Origin: Sphagnum compactum
Lineage: Eukaryota > Bryophyta > Sphagnopsida > Sphagnales
NCBI GenBank assembly: GCA_965153455.1
Contig: OZ234498.1
Span: 8,680,001 to 8,744,000, forward strand
Direction: 5' to 3'
DNA length: 64,000 nucleotides
The notes beneath the pieces are model-generated. The model saw only the letters and a list, made by a program, of their open reading frames with translations. It was not told where the DNA came from and did no database searches. Positions 44,415 through 58,560 of this stretch are shown here, one piece after another. The stretch's first letter is position 1. Every line of letters begins with the position of its first letter. The position numbers and the translations under genes were made by a program.

Positions 44415-47400
44415 GGGTGAGAAAGGGCAAAGTGCAAGGGGGCCGGCGGCCAGAGGGCCGGTTTTTTTTGTTGGTGCAAGTGGGTCTCTGCACCAGCAGC
44501 CTGAAGGACTGAGGTGAGTTTTAAATATTTATGTCCTATGACCAATTAAGAAGAGTATATGTGCTTGAGTTTTGGTTCTCAACTTTCAAATGCTACTGAA
44601 TGCCAAAGTTAATTTGGTATGCCAGAGTAATTTATTGAAACAAAAGAGCTCATAGAGCAGTGTTGTCCAGTTCTGACTTTTCAAGAAAACCTCCAGTCCC
44701 AATTTCAAATTTTTAAATATTTTTTTGGGGGAAAGAAAGAACCTATGGTTTTGTCAACTATTAATTATTATTTTTTAATACAGCCTCCCATCCAGTTCTG
44801 GACCCAGTTCTTCATATTTCAAGAGGGCTGGTCTCAAGTGGGTCAGCTTCTACCTACCTATGCATAACCCAAAGTTGAAATTTTTCTAGTTATTTTTTGC
44901 TAATCTGACCAAGGTAAATTGCCTATGTAAGTAGGCAGTGAAAGTAAGTGGTTACTATGTAAGTAAGTTAAGGAGGCTAACTCACTTGGTGAGGTAGGTA
45001 GATACATGTGAATGGTGGGTACGTAGCTGACTACCATGGTTAGTTACGGGACAGGAATACAACCGCACACATCCTTCCTTTATGGTACACTGGTTGTGGT
45101 TGCTGGTTCACTCTGACCCTTGTAACAACTGAAAAGAAAAATCCAATCAATATCCTTCAATCCATTAGCGTTATTAATTTGTAATTTCACCCCATCTTTG
45201 GGCCCTATTTTGACCCTGGAATCCCTGGTTTCATCCCCAGTTTGCATGTAGCCGTAGAAGTGAGTGCAATTGGGTACCAGTTCATGAGACTGGGTGACTT
45301 AGTTCAGAAGATTTGGAGGATCAAAACTTGAATTTTAATTTACAAATATGAGCAATAGTGACAACGCAGGTAAAGGCAAATCCAAAACCAGGATGGAAAT
45401 TACCTCGAGAACCAATTTACATGAAAAAACTAACTCTATTATTATCGTCGTGCCTGAACAATTTCAGCATAACTTACATTATTTTTTCGTTTGGTCAAAT
45501 TTTTGAAATTTTTATTTGTTACTTGTGCCGAAATTTTTTATGAAATTAAAAATCTGCAAAAGATTTAACCGTCAGATTTGAACCGCAGACCTTAAAAAGT
45601 TTTAAGTGTACTTAATTGTGAGACGATGTACACACACACTAGACTATCCCACAAACTTAAAAGGAATGATTTTATTATTTTTATAATCGTCACCTGTCAA
45701 AATTTTCAGAATTAAAAATCCGAGTGCCAAAGTTAAGATTTTAAATTTTAATTAATTATTCGATAGATAGTGTGTTGCCGAATTTAATCGTGGAGTAAAA
45801 GTATTGGACAAACATTTTAGGAAAATATTTCTTCCCAAAAAAGACTTATTAGTCAAAATTGTCAGACAGTAGAAAAAGTCTGGTTCAAATCCTTTTCCTT
45901 GCACTGCAAAGTGGAAGTGCAACAAGGTTGACAGAAGAAACCCCCCCCTTTCACCCACCCAAAAAAGTGGCAAAACCCCTGACAAAAAATCATTTACTTT
46001 GGAGGCCAGTTTGGCAGTGAAGCCCTTCTTCTTCTTCTTCACCTGCAAAAGGGAACAATTTATGCCTACTTGAAAGCCCCATTCATGATTTTAACCTTCA
46101 ACTGGACCAGGGCTTTTTTTCCAGCCTTATTTCAGAATAATTAAATAAAGCTCACCCCTAATTTTTGCTACCCAACAATAAGGGCCAAGTGAGTGAGTTA
46201 TTATCCGTCCATTTATCCAACTTTTTGCATATATATTTTACTGTAGCTAATCAATGTCCTGGCAGCAGAGCATTACAGTAAGCAAGGGGTGTGTCACACT
46301 GTGGCCTTGCCATTTACATGAACAAGTATCTTAAGGCCAAAAGAAGAAGAATGATGGAAAACTCAAATATTTCACCATGCAAAAACATAATCTTCCCTCA
46401 ATACTCTAAAAGAAACCAAAATCCTTCAATATATTATTATAACTCTATAACTATCTCAAGTTTCAACAACACAAGCCAAAATATCGTCTTTCAAAAATCC
46501 TCATATAAAAATATACCTATTATTATTACCTAGGGGCCTATAAAAATCCTTTAAGCTACTATATTCTATAACGAAACTAAACACAATATCCTTGCCTTCG
46601 TAGGCAAGGCCAACAAAGTGCACAAGTAATGTGTTAGAACCTTGTTTGTAATTAGCCATTACACATTTGAGTTGTTAATTCACTCAGATAAGTAAATCTT
46701 GCACTTTTGGTTGTAAAAAGCCATTTGCCCTTGTAATTTGTGGAAAGTGTATGGCTAAAGCATTTGATCTGCATTTGTCCTAAAATCTAATTCCCTTCAC
46801 AAAAGTTTTTTCACACAATGTTCTACTTGGCCTAGTGAAGAGAACCATGCAAACATATGTTTTGCTTCTCCTTGAGAAGTGTCATTCGACCATTACTAGT
46901 TTTGATCTCTGAATGTCCAAGGGTGTTCATGATGTTTTTGACCTAGATATAATTTTCTTGGGATCTAATTGGAAGCCAAAGCATGTAACTCTTGGTTTAT
47001 TTGAATCTTTTAGGACTATATGACAAGCGTTGGGAAAAAAAATTGACTAATATTTTGGAGGAATACAATTTGAAAAATAAGATTATAACAATTTGAACAC
47101 AATGACAAGTGTTGTTAAGTCTATTTTGAAATGTGAAGTTCTAGGCTTGGAGGAGAGCTTACAAGGAACATGTTTTGTGTATGATTCCTCCAAACTTGCC
47201 ATTATACCATTAATGATGAAAAAGTTTGTAAAGGCTTTATATGTGTTTCCATAAACTCTACCCAAGTAGATTTATAGAAAATGCATCACTTGGTTGAAAA
47301 AATATAATAAAGGCTAACAAAAATGGAACAAAATTTGCATTGAAATTGGTTTGAGGCCAAGAAAATTGACCATTGTATTAAAAATTATGTTTGTTTTGTT

Positions 47401-47900
47401 TTCAAACTTGGGTTTTTTGTTTTCATTTCTGTAATTTTTTTGTTTATGGAATTTGCATATTGTTTTGTTGATATTTAATTTGTTTTCACAAGTCTGAAAT
47501 AAGATCATATTGGTTCAAGAAGCATTGCAATTTAGGGCAACAATTGTTTTAATTTACGGTTGTTAGATATCAACAAGGATTACAAGTCACGTGCCTTCAC
47601 CTCTAACTTGGGATTTTTTCAAATTTTTGTTGATATTCTTTCTCCAATCGTGAATGCTTTTGTGTTTAACCAATCTTGTGGGCATTGATTATTTTCTAAT
47701 ATCTTGCATGCAATAATTACCATGGCCTTGAAACTAAAAGAAGAATTTGGAATGGCACCTTCTATGGCTATTTGATGGAAGATGATATGATATGGCTTTA
47801 GAATTGTCTATGTTTGCTTCCAATATCACATAGCAAGTATGTGATTGTTGAGATGGTTTTCTTTTATTCCTAAAAAAATTGAAGAGAAGAAAAATTGTAT
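44413..47900. other. AT-rich region, possibly including the 5' part of the gypsy element
   Basis: No gene supported. 44660-44830 carries CCAGTTCT-rich repeat sequence. 46600-47900 directly precedes the recognisable gypsy frames in the same orientation and may contain its LTR and gag, but no LTR pair or primer site was found by eye. Confidence 0.35.
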
Positions 47901-50900
47901 CATGTTATTTCTAATGTTACACCAAAGATTTAAGAGTCTTACATTTTGTTAAATGAAATGTATGCCCAACAATCCAAGGGAACCATAAATTAATCAAATG
48001 AACAAGGTAATTGGAACCAATACAATATGGGTGGTCCAACCATTTATCATTGTTTAATTTGTGGATCAATTGATCACAAGATTTATGATTTTCCACATAA
48101 GCATGTAGCACATGAGATGTTCAAAGACAAAATATCAACTACAAAGCTCAAGAAAAAGGATGTTGCTGATAACATGGTCCTGACAAATTTAACCCTCAAA
48201 AACAAGGTATCGAAAACCACCCAATTGGTCTTCAAGGATAAAAATCCACACAAAATTAAAATTGTACCTAATTGGGACAAGGACAAGAAGCTTCAAAAAT
48301 CCTTTGAAGCTATCATTCAATAGATATAAAAGAAGGAGCCTTCCTTGCAAATGAAATAGGAAAACCCTTAAAAACTACCTTGTCAAAAATTATTACAAGA
48401 GATGTAAAATAAGATGTTGCAAAAAATGTTGGAATTGTAGGAAGTGCTATTAAAAATGTTGGAGCTATCAAAAATATTAGAGCTACATGAAATGCTAGAA
48501 TTATTGAAAATGTTGGAGCTTTAAAAAATTGCACTAATGGAATTTTAATAAACCCAAAAACTTTCATTACAAGAAATCTTCCAAAACCTATTCCAAACTT
48601 CAAACAATATGTTATTGTTAAACTATCACTTGTTAAGAAGCCTCTAACTTTTACAAAACCTACTCCCAAAGTAGGTTCAATAGCCATAAATCCTCACACA
48701 ATAGTAATCCAAGTACATGTGGGCAAACAATTAGTGGATGATGTGTTATTGGAAAGAGAATTTAAGGTGAACATATTCACTAAGGACTTAAAGAAGAAGT
48801 TAGGGTTACTTGTCCCTAGACCAACTCCTTACATTCTCAAGATGCCATATCAAACCTAAACAAAGTTGATAGGGTTGATTAAGAACCTAAAAATCCACAT
48901 TCATGGTTTTACTTACATTGTTACTTTTATAATAATGAACAATAATGTACTAGATGTTAATTATTCCATGTTGCTAGGACATCCATGGTTGCCTAATGCT
49001 AAGGTTAACCATGATTCAAATAACAATATGATCACCATCGGTAACAATGGGGTCCAATGTGTAGCACTATAGCCATCACCAAACATTTGGATAATAATAG
49101 CAAGTGACCAAAAGTGTTTCTTTGCTATGACTTTGTCAATTGAATCACTAATGAAGAAGAGCATGTTTTTATAAAAGCAAACCTAGATTTGTTCACAATT
49201 GGAACCATTACACTACAAAACTAGAAATTTTGATTGTCATTTCAGCAAATTTGGAATTTGGTGCTGATGATTTCACTTTTGACCTTCTTCATACCCCTAG
49301 TAAAATTCCAATGGATTTAATTCCTATTATAATTAAGATACATTATTCAAAAATTATTAGGTGGACACTATTGGAAAAAGTCCAAGTTAAGAACCTTAAT
49401 TTGGGGATTGAAATAAAACCACATATGGTCAAAATTAATGTAAACTTGGATTCCCAAAAAACTTAAAATGCAATGTCGTTACTTAGGTAGTACAAAAACA
49501 TTTTTGCATGGACCTCTAAATATTTGAAGGGGATATCACCACATATAGCTCAACACTAGATTGAACTTGATACCACCATTCCACCAACCCATCAAGCTAG
49601 GTATTAAATGAATCCCAATTATGTAATAATGATTTAGATAAATTACTTGCTACATGCTTCATAACCTTAATAGAGGAAGCCACTTGGCTTTCCCTTATTG
49701 TCATAGTGTTGAAAAAAAAAGGAAGTTGAAGATTTGTGTAGACTTTCAAAAACTCAATGTAGCTACCAAAAAGAATCAATATCCTTTACCTTCACTAAGG
49801 AGGTTTTGGAGATGGTGCCTAATCATGAAGAATATTCCTTTATGGATTGATTTTTTTTATTATCACCAAATCATGATAGCCTTAGAAGACAAGAACAAAA
49901 TAACTTTCATCACAGATTGGGGAACTTTTGTTTAATTAGTCATGCCATTGGGCTTGAAGTCTAGTTTTCCACCTATGTACCAACGAATAGTCTATTTGGT
50001 TTTTTAGGGGTATCTTGGAGTGTTCATGAGTTTTTAGATGATTCCAACATGTTCAATGACTAAAAACACATTTGGGAAAACTTTGGTTATTTTTTGACAA
50101 GTCTAAACAATTCCCTAACCCTTAAGAAATGCATGTTTTTAGTTTACTCAAAGGTGATATTAAAGTACATTGTATTCAAGGCTTAGGCAATTTACCAAAT
50201 CCTAAAAAAATTTCAACAATTGTCAACATGTCACCTTTAAAATTTCCCAAGGACATACAAATTTTCAATGGTATGGGGGCGTAGTCATACTAACATGTAC
50301 CAAAAACAATCATAACCACTACTTAATTTTTTGAATTTTGAATTATAAACAACAATAATAAAAAATATAGTTTTTAATAAAATGTTATTGTACATACATT
50401 ATGTACATCTCATAAAAATTTGGAATCAATCTAATGAATGAAAAATATGTATAAGGACTTTTAACATCTTGTAACCACTACTTTAAAATGGCATAAAAAC
50501 AACTTAAAAATAGTTTTGACACTAAAAGCACAATTTGAAAATATTTTTTAATGACATATTTTGGGATTTTTTAATTGTACACCTTAACATAATAGTATTA
50601 AGAAAACATTAAAGATTTTTAAATTTTTTTTCAAATACATATTTTAATAATTATACTTGAATATTTAAAGAATAAAACAATGGTCTAAGGGGGCACATGT
50701 GGCTCCTAATAACGTGGTTGGACCCATGGTTCAATTTTACTAATGTTTTATCTACGACTTTGTTTTCATCATGGCTCCAATTACCAAGCTATTGAGAAAA
50801 GTTGAAGCATTTGATTGGATGCTAGAATGTCAAGTCACATGGGACACCATAAAGAGGAGGTACATGGATGCCCTGATTTTGATTGCTCCAAGGTGGGATC

Positions 50901-53290
50901 TAGAATTTCATGCACAAATTGATGTTTTTAACCTAGCAGTGGGAGTTTATGTTAGCCTAGAATCCTATCAAAATATGTGATCATCCCATTGCTTAAGCAC
51001 TTTATTTTCTCAACAATGCAAAGAAAAACTACACTACTATTGAAAGGGAGGCATAGGTTGTGGTTCATGTTTTGCATAATTTCAAGCATTACCTATTGCA
51101 CAACAAGTTTGTTTTTTATGTGGATCACATGGTTTTATTGTATCAAATTAAAAAACCACAATTTTTTTAAAGGATAACTAAATGGTTACTCCTCTTTCTA
51201 AAATATGATTTTTGATAGTTTACAAACCTTGACAGCTCACTAAGTTGTAGATGCTACTCAAGGCTACCAAATATTATCAAAAATACAAGAGTCCTAAATC
51301 AGATTACATACACCTTATTGTTTCTACTATAACCTTTTTGGTTATAAAAGATTCAACACAATATCAAAAATATTTTAGTACAATTTTCTTTTGAACAAAG
51401 GAAAAAAATAGTACTCAAGGTCTTGCCTTTCACATTGATTCAACGACATTGGTATAAATAGGGGCATGATCATGTGCTAAGGAAATGTTTGCATGCAAAC
51501 CAAGTCTCCACTATTTTGCAAAATATGCACTAAGGTGTGGGTGGAAGCCACTTCTTTACAAAAATCATTGTCGAAAAGATTATGGATGCCAAGTATTGGT
51601 GGCCAACCATGCACAAGGATGTTTTGTAATACTATCAATCAAGTGATGATTGTTAATGTACTAGAAATTTGGTAACTACCAAAATTGCCAAAATAGTTAC
51701 CACTTTACCAAAAAGGACCTTTCATGAAATGGGGGTTGGATTTTATACGCCCCATCAAGCTTGTTGGATGATATGTTCAATTCAAGTAAATTCTAGTATT
51801 TATAGAGTATGTTGCCAAATGGATGGAAGCAAAAACATTTTGAACCAACACAATGACAGTCACAATAAAATTCATCTATGAATTCATACTTATTAGGTTT
51901 GGATGCCCACTTACTTTGGTGAATGATCAAGAGACACATTTTATCAATGAAGCAATAGAAATCCTTACCACTCATTTTTTGGTAAGACACATTAACTCCA
52001 CTACCTACTACCCAGTTCCAACAAGGAAATAACAAGCAAAAACCACCAATAAGGTGATTGGGTTGTTGTTGACCAAATTGGTCAATAAAAATTGAACATA
52101 TTGGGATGAACACCTTCATATCATTATGTATGCATACATGACAACGTTTCAAATGACAATAGGTCATACCCCCTTCCAATTGGTTTATGGGCTACACCCA
52201 TTGATGCCTATTGAATATTTGCTACCTAGCACCAATTCATAAACTTCCAAAGGTTTTTTCCTTCGTCAAAGATTTGACGAATAAACTCTTAGAATTGGAA
52301 AAGCTAGATGAGTCAAGGTAGGAAATAGGTAATCAAGACTACATGAAAACACCAATGGAATCATGTTCTTTGGGCACAACAACGTTACAAGAAAAAATCC
52401 TTTTCCATGGGGGATTATGTCTTGTGGTTTCCAAAGGCTAAAAAAACACACACACAAAGAAGTTCAAAAAATAATGGTTTGGCCACTACATAATTCACTG
52501 ATGTTTACTAAAAAAACATTGTTTTACTAGTCATAATGGACAAGTTTAATCCCAACCCCATCCTTGTCAACATCAACAAATTGAAACCCTACATATTTTT
52601 GGATTTAACTCTTAAAGGACTAGAAGTTCAAATACAAGGAGAAAGAGATGGGACTCCAAATGAAAACATTTCAAGGATGCCACTACAAGAACGAGAAGTA
52701 ATTACCAAGTCCACGTAACCATAATTTGCAACTACACATGCACCTTTAATAAAATCTAATGAGAACAAAACTAACAATCACAATTTTTTGGATGAGATTA
52801 TAAAGAATCCAAAGGATTTCATTCTAGTCAAGAAGAACCAAATGGGATCTATGTTAATTTCTTGTAAAATCAAGATCCAAAATTTGAATACATGTGTATT
52901 TTTGTTGAAACAATACCTACCAAACAGACATTGAAATTGAAGAACTAGATTCCTATCTTGGGAGTTGAATGGGATACAAGGACTATCGTGGAGGTGGATT
53001 CAAGAATTGGAAATCGTACAAGGCCTTTTACAATGATAAAACAAGTTAAGTTTTGTTTAGGCTAATGATCACAAGGTTATAATCACAAATAGGAGGGAAG
53101 ATCATGTTAAAGGTTTAAAAAAACTATCAGGACTTTTTGTATGGAAATATGATGATAGGAAATCGCTCTAAGAGTTGACATTAATAGATGAAAGTAGGAT
53201 ATGATGGCATGAGACAACAATAGGAGATGACTACATGGTTAATTACATAAGTCATTACATCTATAACTTATTTTTAATATAAAAAAACTA
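47901..53290 (+). mobile_element. Decayed Ty3/gypsy LTR retrotransposon, gag-pol remnant
   Basis: Pieces of a gypsy polyprotein occur in order on the + strand: a CCHC knuckle remnant CLICGSIDHKIYDF (about 48051; last Cys lost); an aspartic protease region (48725-49075) ending SMLLGHPWLPNAKV, with the active-site DGGSG replaced by ERE; reverse transcriptase with VDFQKLN and YPLPS (about 49740-49790), LGLKSS and the catalytic box FLDDSNMF (50031 onward); RNase H starting MAPITKLLRK (50771), with TDAS read as IDVF; integrase with DAKYWWPTM-like zinc region (about 51585), YYP..NKE and GHTPFQLVYG-like blocks (51990-52190), the first catalytic Asp read as Gly; and a C-terminal part with NPNPILVNINKLKPY (52551 onward). 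Stops and frameshifts are frequent. A 450-bp insertion splits the RT and RNase H segments. LTRs were not identified. Confidence 0.85.
50277..50725. mobile_element. Insertion of about 449 bp inside the gypsy pol region
   Basis: The gypsy frame reads NGM at 50267-50275 and resumes VQFY.CFIYDFVFIMAPITK from 50729. The sequence between does not belong to the polyprotein. ATGG flanks both sides (50273-50276 and 50726-50729) and could be a 4-bp target duplication. The insert is very AT-rich, with ends GGGGCGTAGTC and GGTTGGACCC that share only a weak terminal inverted match. Element class is unknown. Confidence 0.6.
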
Positions 53291-56200
53291 GGGGTAAAAT
53301 ACAAACTAATATTTAGGACTTTTAAACTATAGATAAAATTTACTTTTGTCAATTTTAGAGTAATTTTAGGAGATCAGTTATTTTGAATGGAATCATAGTT
53401 TTGGAATAAATTTTCCAGTGTTATTTTTGATGTACTTTGGGTGTGGGCTAATGTTTTTTTAACAAAGCTTGTTTTTCTATGGTATTCCATGTTGGAGGGA
53501 TACAACTCTTTATTTTTTACTAATTGATCTATCCCCATTACATTTTCTTTTTGGATTTTTTTTGAATTTGTATATTCTTCATAAGTTTGAATGTTCAAGA
53601 TTTGTAATTTTATTCCAAGTTTATTCCACATTTAGTCATTTTAAGAAATCAATAATACATTTTTACTATTTTTTGCTTAAATTCATACCATAAATTATTT
53701 GTCATTGCAAGGTTACAAGAAATGTATTTCCCTTGTTGTTCCCATATTTTTCTTTGTTTCCAAACCCAAAATATTATTGGGTGCCCTTAATAGTCACAAT
53801 ATCCTATTCATATTTGTTAATGTTAAAAATGAAACTTGCTTTTAACATTCCATGGATTTGATGTTTTCATCAAAATGTTGGAATTTTTAAATTTTGATAT
53901 TTTCACATAGATTTATTTCCAAATGTTGAGTATAACACAAGAATATGAATTTTTTTTTAATCGTTTTACACTACGAAGTGGTCTTGGAACTTTCAAATAT
54001 TTTGTTGTACAAAAAAAAGTAAAGATCGAAAACACATTTTTATTGAATCGTATGATGCAAAAACTTACACAAGAACCAAACATTGGAAATGAAAATAATG
54101 AAAATCCTATTTCATTCAACAAACCTTTTATTGCTTAATAAAATCTTGATGTACATTCAAGTTTTTTGTTTGACCAAAATCATTAACTACCAATGTTTTA
54201 GGGTCAATATTTTCTTATATTAAACATATTTATAAAGTAAAGAAACACAACATTAAGACCAGAGTTTGGTCATAAAGCGAAGTGAGATTTTTAATAAAAA
54301 ATAAATTGCTATTAAATTGGGAATGAAATTCAAATTGCCAACAAATTCAAAAGTAATATGAGTTTCACCTTGCCTTTTTTTTTATTTATTTATTTTTATG
54401 TGTACTATTATTATAATTAAATATTCTCAAAGCTTGTGCATTAGATGTTAACTCAACATTAGTAATTCATAACATTAGATTCCAACATTTTATGCCCAAA
54501 TTCATTATTTAGAAAAACACTTTGTGGAATACCAATGTTTCAAGTTGAAAAATGGGTTTGGAGATGAAAGGAGGGCCCAAAGGTAAGGCTATTTTGTACA
54601 TTTCTCTATTATATACATTTCTCTTTTCTTTGGTCAAAAATTAAAACCATTGTTTGGTGATTCTATGGACCTTGAGTGAACATCTATTAAGTTATAAACC
54701 CAAGTATCCAATGGCATCTTAATACCCAAGTATGCAATGGCATGACCAATGAGGATTGTTTGAGAAAAAAGAACCCAAGATGACCTACTTGGATGAGCCT
54801 TTCACTTACATAGAGCATTAGTGTCTAGGGTGTAAAAATTATAGGTGTGAATGACAATTAAAAACATGCATGTACAATGTAGGTTATACTCTCTTAGGTT
54901 GTTTTCTTAATAAAACTCATCTTGTGTTACCCTCCTATTACTATAAGGTTCCATAAGTTTCCATGGTTTTATTTGAACTTGTTGTATAGAAATTAAATCT
55001 AGTGCACAATAAACCATTAGTTATGAATCATGTCATTGCCTATTCTATAGGCTTTTTTTATATTTTATTATATTTTATCTTTTTCTTAAAAATCATTTTA
55101 CATTACCATCCCAATGTTAGAAGGTTCCATTGGTTTCTCTTGGAAATCACTTTTTGTATTTTTTAAAAGCATTGGAAATAAATGGTATTTTTAAATATGC
55201 TATCGGAATAATGACATATTTCAGATATTATAGATATATGATAGATATTATAGACATATTTTTATTATATTTTTGTAATAAAATTTAGGCACCCCATTTA
55301 CATTTAAAGAATTATAATTATATATATTTCAATAAGTTGCACCCTATAATGTTTTTAGTTTTTACTCACCATTTGGAATAAAATGGAAGTGACTTTCTTG
55401 AAATTGGTTTTCATGATTTTATTTGAATTTGTTGTGAAAGGGGCAAATTTGGTACACACATGAACCACAAGTCATGCATTAGGTCATTGCCATAATTTGT
55501 AGCCTTTATATATATATTCATCTTACATTAGCCTCAAAATGTTACAACATTCCATTAGTTCTCATGATTTTATTTGAACTTGTTTGGAAAGGGGTCAAAG
55601 TTGATGGACAATGAACCATTGGTTATGAATTGGGACAAGTTTTGGTTGTCCCACAAGGAATTTGTTTTACTTTCATTATGCCTTCAAGTGAATCTTTAGG
55701 GTGAAACCAAATTATGGATGTGTATCATATTTGAAATTTTTTTTTATCATCATGTGTTTTTCTTGGAAAATGATGTCAATTGTGAATATGTTTGTCCATC
55801 CACATGCCCATGTTCATGTTGTGCACTCCTATTATGCATGGGCTTTACATAAACATAAAAACAAATCTATGTCCATGCCCAAAGGGTCTAAGTTTGTGAA
55901 AATTATAACAAGCTTAGCCCCCTAGGCTTAACATATATTTTTCTAATTTGAATGCCATGTCAATTTGGTATCATTAAAAATGGATGTTCACCCAACCAAT
56001 GTTGTGAAAGTATGTTGTTTTTATATATCCTTGAGTAAAAATATACAATTTTTTCAATTTATTTACCCATTAAGGGTTCAATAACTTCATCAAGTTAGGG
56101 TCTAGGTACCTCCATATCATATGTCCCTATTTGGGGTAAAAACTTGGGTATTATGTATTAATTTATTTTTAAGTTAAAAAACATTTAAAATTTTTAAGGA

Positions 56201-56700
56201 CAATTTTTAGAAGCCAAATCCAATGTAAGATTGCATGAAGCAAAATGTTTGATTCACCCTTGACTTACATATGCACTTATCATATGTTAGCCATCCTCAA
56301 TTTTATTTCATATGGTTTAACCAAAGTACTCTCTCATAACCCAAAGAGGGAGGCACTACATCTTTGCATACAAACTTTTATTTTAAAAAGCTTCTAAAGG
56401 TTTGGGATTTATTTATTTTTGGGTTATGATGGGCTAATGTCTCATAATTCATTTATTTTTAAAAAAAAACTTGGGAGGCATCTTCATCTAATGAATAGAA
56501 CTAATAAAGTGAGGGTTTAACTCATTCTTATCCTAATTTGTTTTACTTGGATGCCACAACATATCCAACTTTGAATACGTTTATTTCTTGCATATGTTCA
56601 GGGTTATAAATAGGACATAATTTTTCTTACATACCAATCATTAAGGTATATTAATTTTTTAAAAATAAATTATGAAATATAATATACCCTGTTTGTACCC
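53291..56700. repeat. AT-rich region with old long-period direct repeats
   Basis: No gene seen. Between 54915 and 55640, diverged copies of a block recur (CATCTTGTGTTACCCTCC-like, then AAGGTTCCAT, then GGTTTTATTTGAACTTGTT, then AATGAACCATTAGTTATGAAT) at about 54920, 55090, 55395 and 55515, suggesting an ancient tandem array. Confidence 0.5.
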
Positions 56701-56754
56701 AATGGATATACCCAAGTAAAAGATATCCCCAAACAACACTAGTTAAAACTCCAT

Positions 56755-56930
56755 GTCAATTAATGGATAACTAATGACTAGATGACCAATTAAGGTTAAT
56801 CAACCAGACCTAATGGATACCTATGAAGTTTGCCCTAGATGACGAACTGAGGTTAATCAATCAAATTTAGTGGATAACTATGAAGTTTGAACTAGATTAC
56901 CAACCCAGATTAAACAATTAAATCTAGGAT
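56755..56930. repeat. Tandem repeat, about three units of 60 bp
   Basis: Units of the type TAATGGATAACTATGAAGTT, TGAACTAGATGACCAA, TTGAGGTTAATCAATCAAA are repeated three times with moderate divergence. Confidence 0.75.
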
Positions 56931-56984
56931 GACTATTAGCTTCTAGATTCCCAAAGTTGATTAGAAACTTAATCTCTAATCACA

Positions 56985-57600
56985 CCTAGTGTGAATGCTA
57001 ACACTAACATCACCCCTAACATTTCCTTAACATTAATTTTAACATTAACATTCTTGTTAACATTTATTAAAATGCATTCACACATGCGATAGTTTAGGTT
57101 TAAAAAAAATTTAGGGTTCAAAAAAATACCTTCTTGCCATCATGGATTTACACCAAAACCCATGATGGGCAAGTTAAGGTAACTTTTTTCCGTTTTTTAA
57201 AAAATCATTCACAAATTGAAACTATTCACAAATTGAAAAAACTTGTCGTGAATTTTTTGGCCAAGTTTTCAAGAAAAGCTATTCATAAATTGAAGATAGG
57301 TTTGTCTGGCATACTTGCAGCAAGTCATACAAATGTTCAGTTGGCTACAAAGGAAGATTTCCTTCTCATGCAAAATCTACGCTTTTTGAAGATTTGATGT
57401 TAAATATGCATTAACTTAACATTCAACTAACATCCTCTTAACATTGATTGCCATCTAGGCAACCATCTAAATTTTAGTGTTAAACTAACATTGCAGGTCT
57501 GAATTCATTATTTGTCATGCACCTTTCACCCGTGACTTAACATTCACTAACCATCAAGTGTGAATCAACCGTTAGTGAAAGAAATTAATTAACTTTAGAG
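56985..57600. repeat. TTAACATT-rich repeat with GTGTGAATGC/GCATTCACAC motifs
   Basis: Blocks such as CTAGTGTGAATGCTAACACT (56990), ATGCATTCACACATG (57072) and TCAAGTGTGAATCAACCG (57555), with many TTAACATT words, resemble the termini and body of the MITE at 63681-63894. This may be a decayed or nested relative; boundaries were not resolved. A + strand frame at 57134-57397 has repeated IHKLK words and is not recognised as a gene. Confidence 0.45.
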
Positions 57601-57732
57601 TGGGTAGGTAGGTAGGTAAATACTACTCCAAATAACTTGATATCACAAAATACTTACCCATTTATTTATCTACCTAGTCTTCCATGAGTTTTGCGATTGT
57701 GTGCTCTTTAAGTTTGTTATGAACAACAAGTT

Positions 57733-58060
57733 TCTAGAGGACCTAATAGCAAATCCTAATATTCACTCATTCTAAAAACAACCCAATAGAAACCCAAATG
57801 AATGAATGATAACCATGTCAGGGTTTGTTCTAGAGGACCTAAATATTAGCAAACCCTAATATTCACTCATTTTAGAAACCCAATAAAAACCCAAATGAGT
57901 GAATGATAACCATGTTAGGGTTTGTTCTAGAGGACCTAATAGCAAAATCCTAATATTCACTCATTCTAGGAAACCCAATAGAAACCCAAATGAGTGAATA
58001 ATAATATCCATGTTAGGGTTGGTTTCTAGAGGACCTAATAGCAAACCCTAATATTCACTC
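57733..58060. repeat. Tandem repeat, 3.5 units of about 96 bp
   Basis: Each unit runs CTAGAGGACCTAATAGCAAA, CCCTAATATTCACTCATT, AGAAACCCAATAGAAACCC, AAATGAGTGAATGATAACCATGTTAGGG. ATTCACTCATT and AATGAGTGAAT within a unit are inverted copies, so each unit can fold. Units start at about 57733, 57829, 57926 and 58022. Confidence 0.9.
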
Positions 58061-58299
58061 TTTGCTCACTTAAACCTTAATGGTTGATGGGTGGTGCACT
58101 TGGCAGCATGAAAGCTTCTGGAGGGCCACCTTCAAGCTCTTGTTCTAGTCCATTGCCTTAAGTGACTGACATGACAGTGTTCTCTTTGAGAAGATGCAGG
58201 AAAAGTGGCAATCTTTCCCAATTTAGCCAAAATCTGGCTATCAACCAGAGTGGAGGTGGGTATTAAAATGTGGCACCAAACCCTTGTCACCGGGTATCA

Positions 58300-58560
58300 A
58301 AGGTTGATAACCATGGTTATCAAAAAATCAAATGCCCAGTATTTTTATTTATAACCATGGTTATCAAAAAAAATTCAAATGCCCAGTATTTTTATTTATA
58401 ACCATGGTTATCAAAAAAAAATCAAATGCCCAGTATTTTTATTTATAACCATGGTCGTCAAAGAATCAAATGCCCAGTTTTTTTAATTTATACCCATGGT
58501 TATCAAAAATCACAATGCCATTGACTATATATATAACCATGGTTCTCAAGTGTTTTTAGA
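58300..58560. repeat. Tandem repeat of a unit of about 50 bp containing AACCATGGTT
   Basis: About five units: ATAACCATGGTTATCAAAAA followed by TCAAATGCCCAGTATTTTTATTT. The palindrome AACCATGGTT sits at the centre of each junction. Divergence rises toward the right end. Confidence 0.9.

Noticed and set aside
44311-44545. Frames with His/Thr repeats
   Set aside because: Products of the (TG)n microsatellite.
45870-45900. GGTTCAAATCC resembling a tRNA B box
   Set aside because: No A box at the right distance and no cloverleaf can be drawn.
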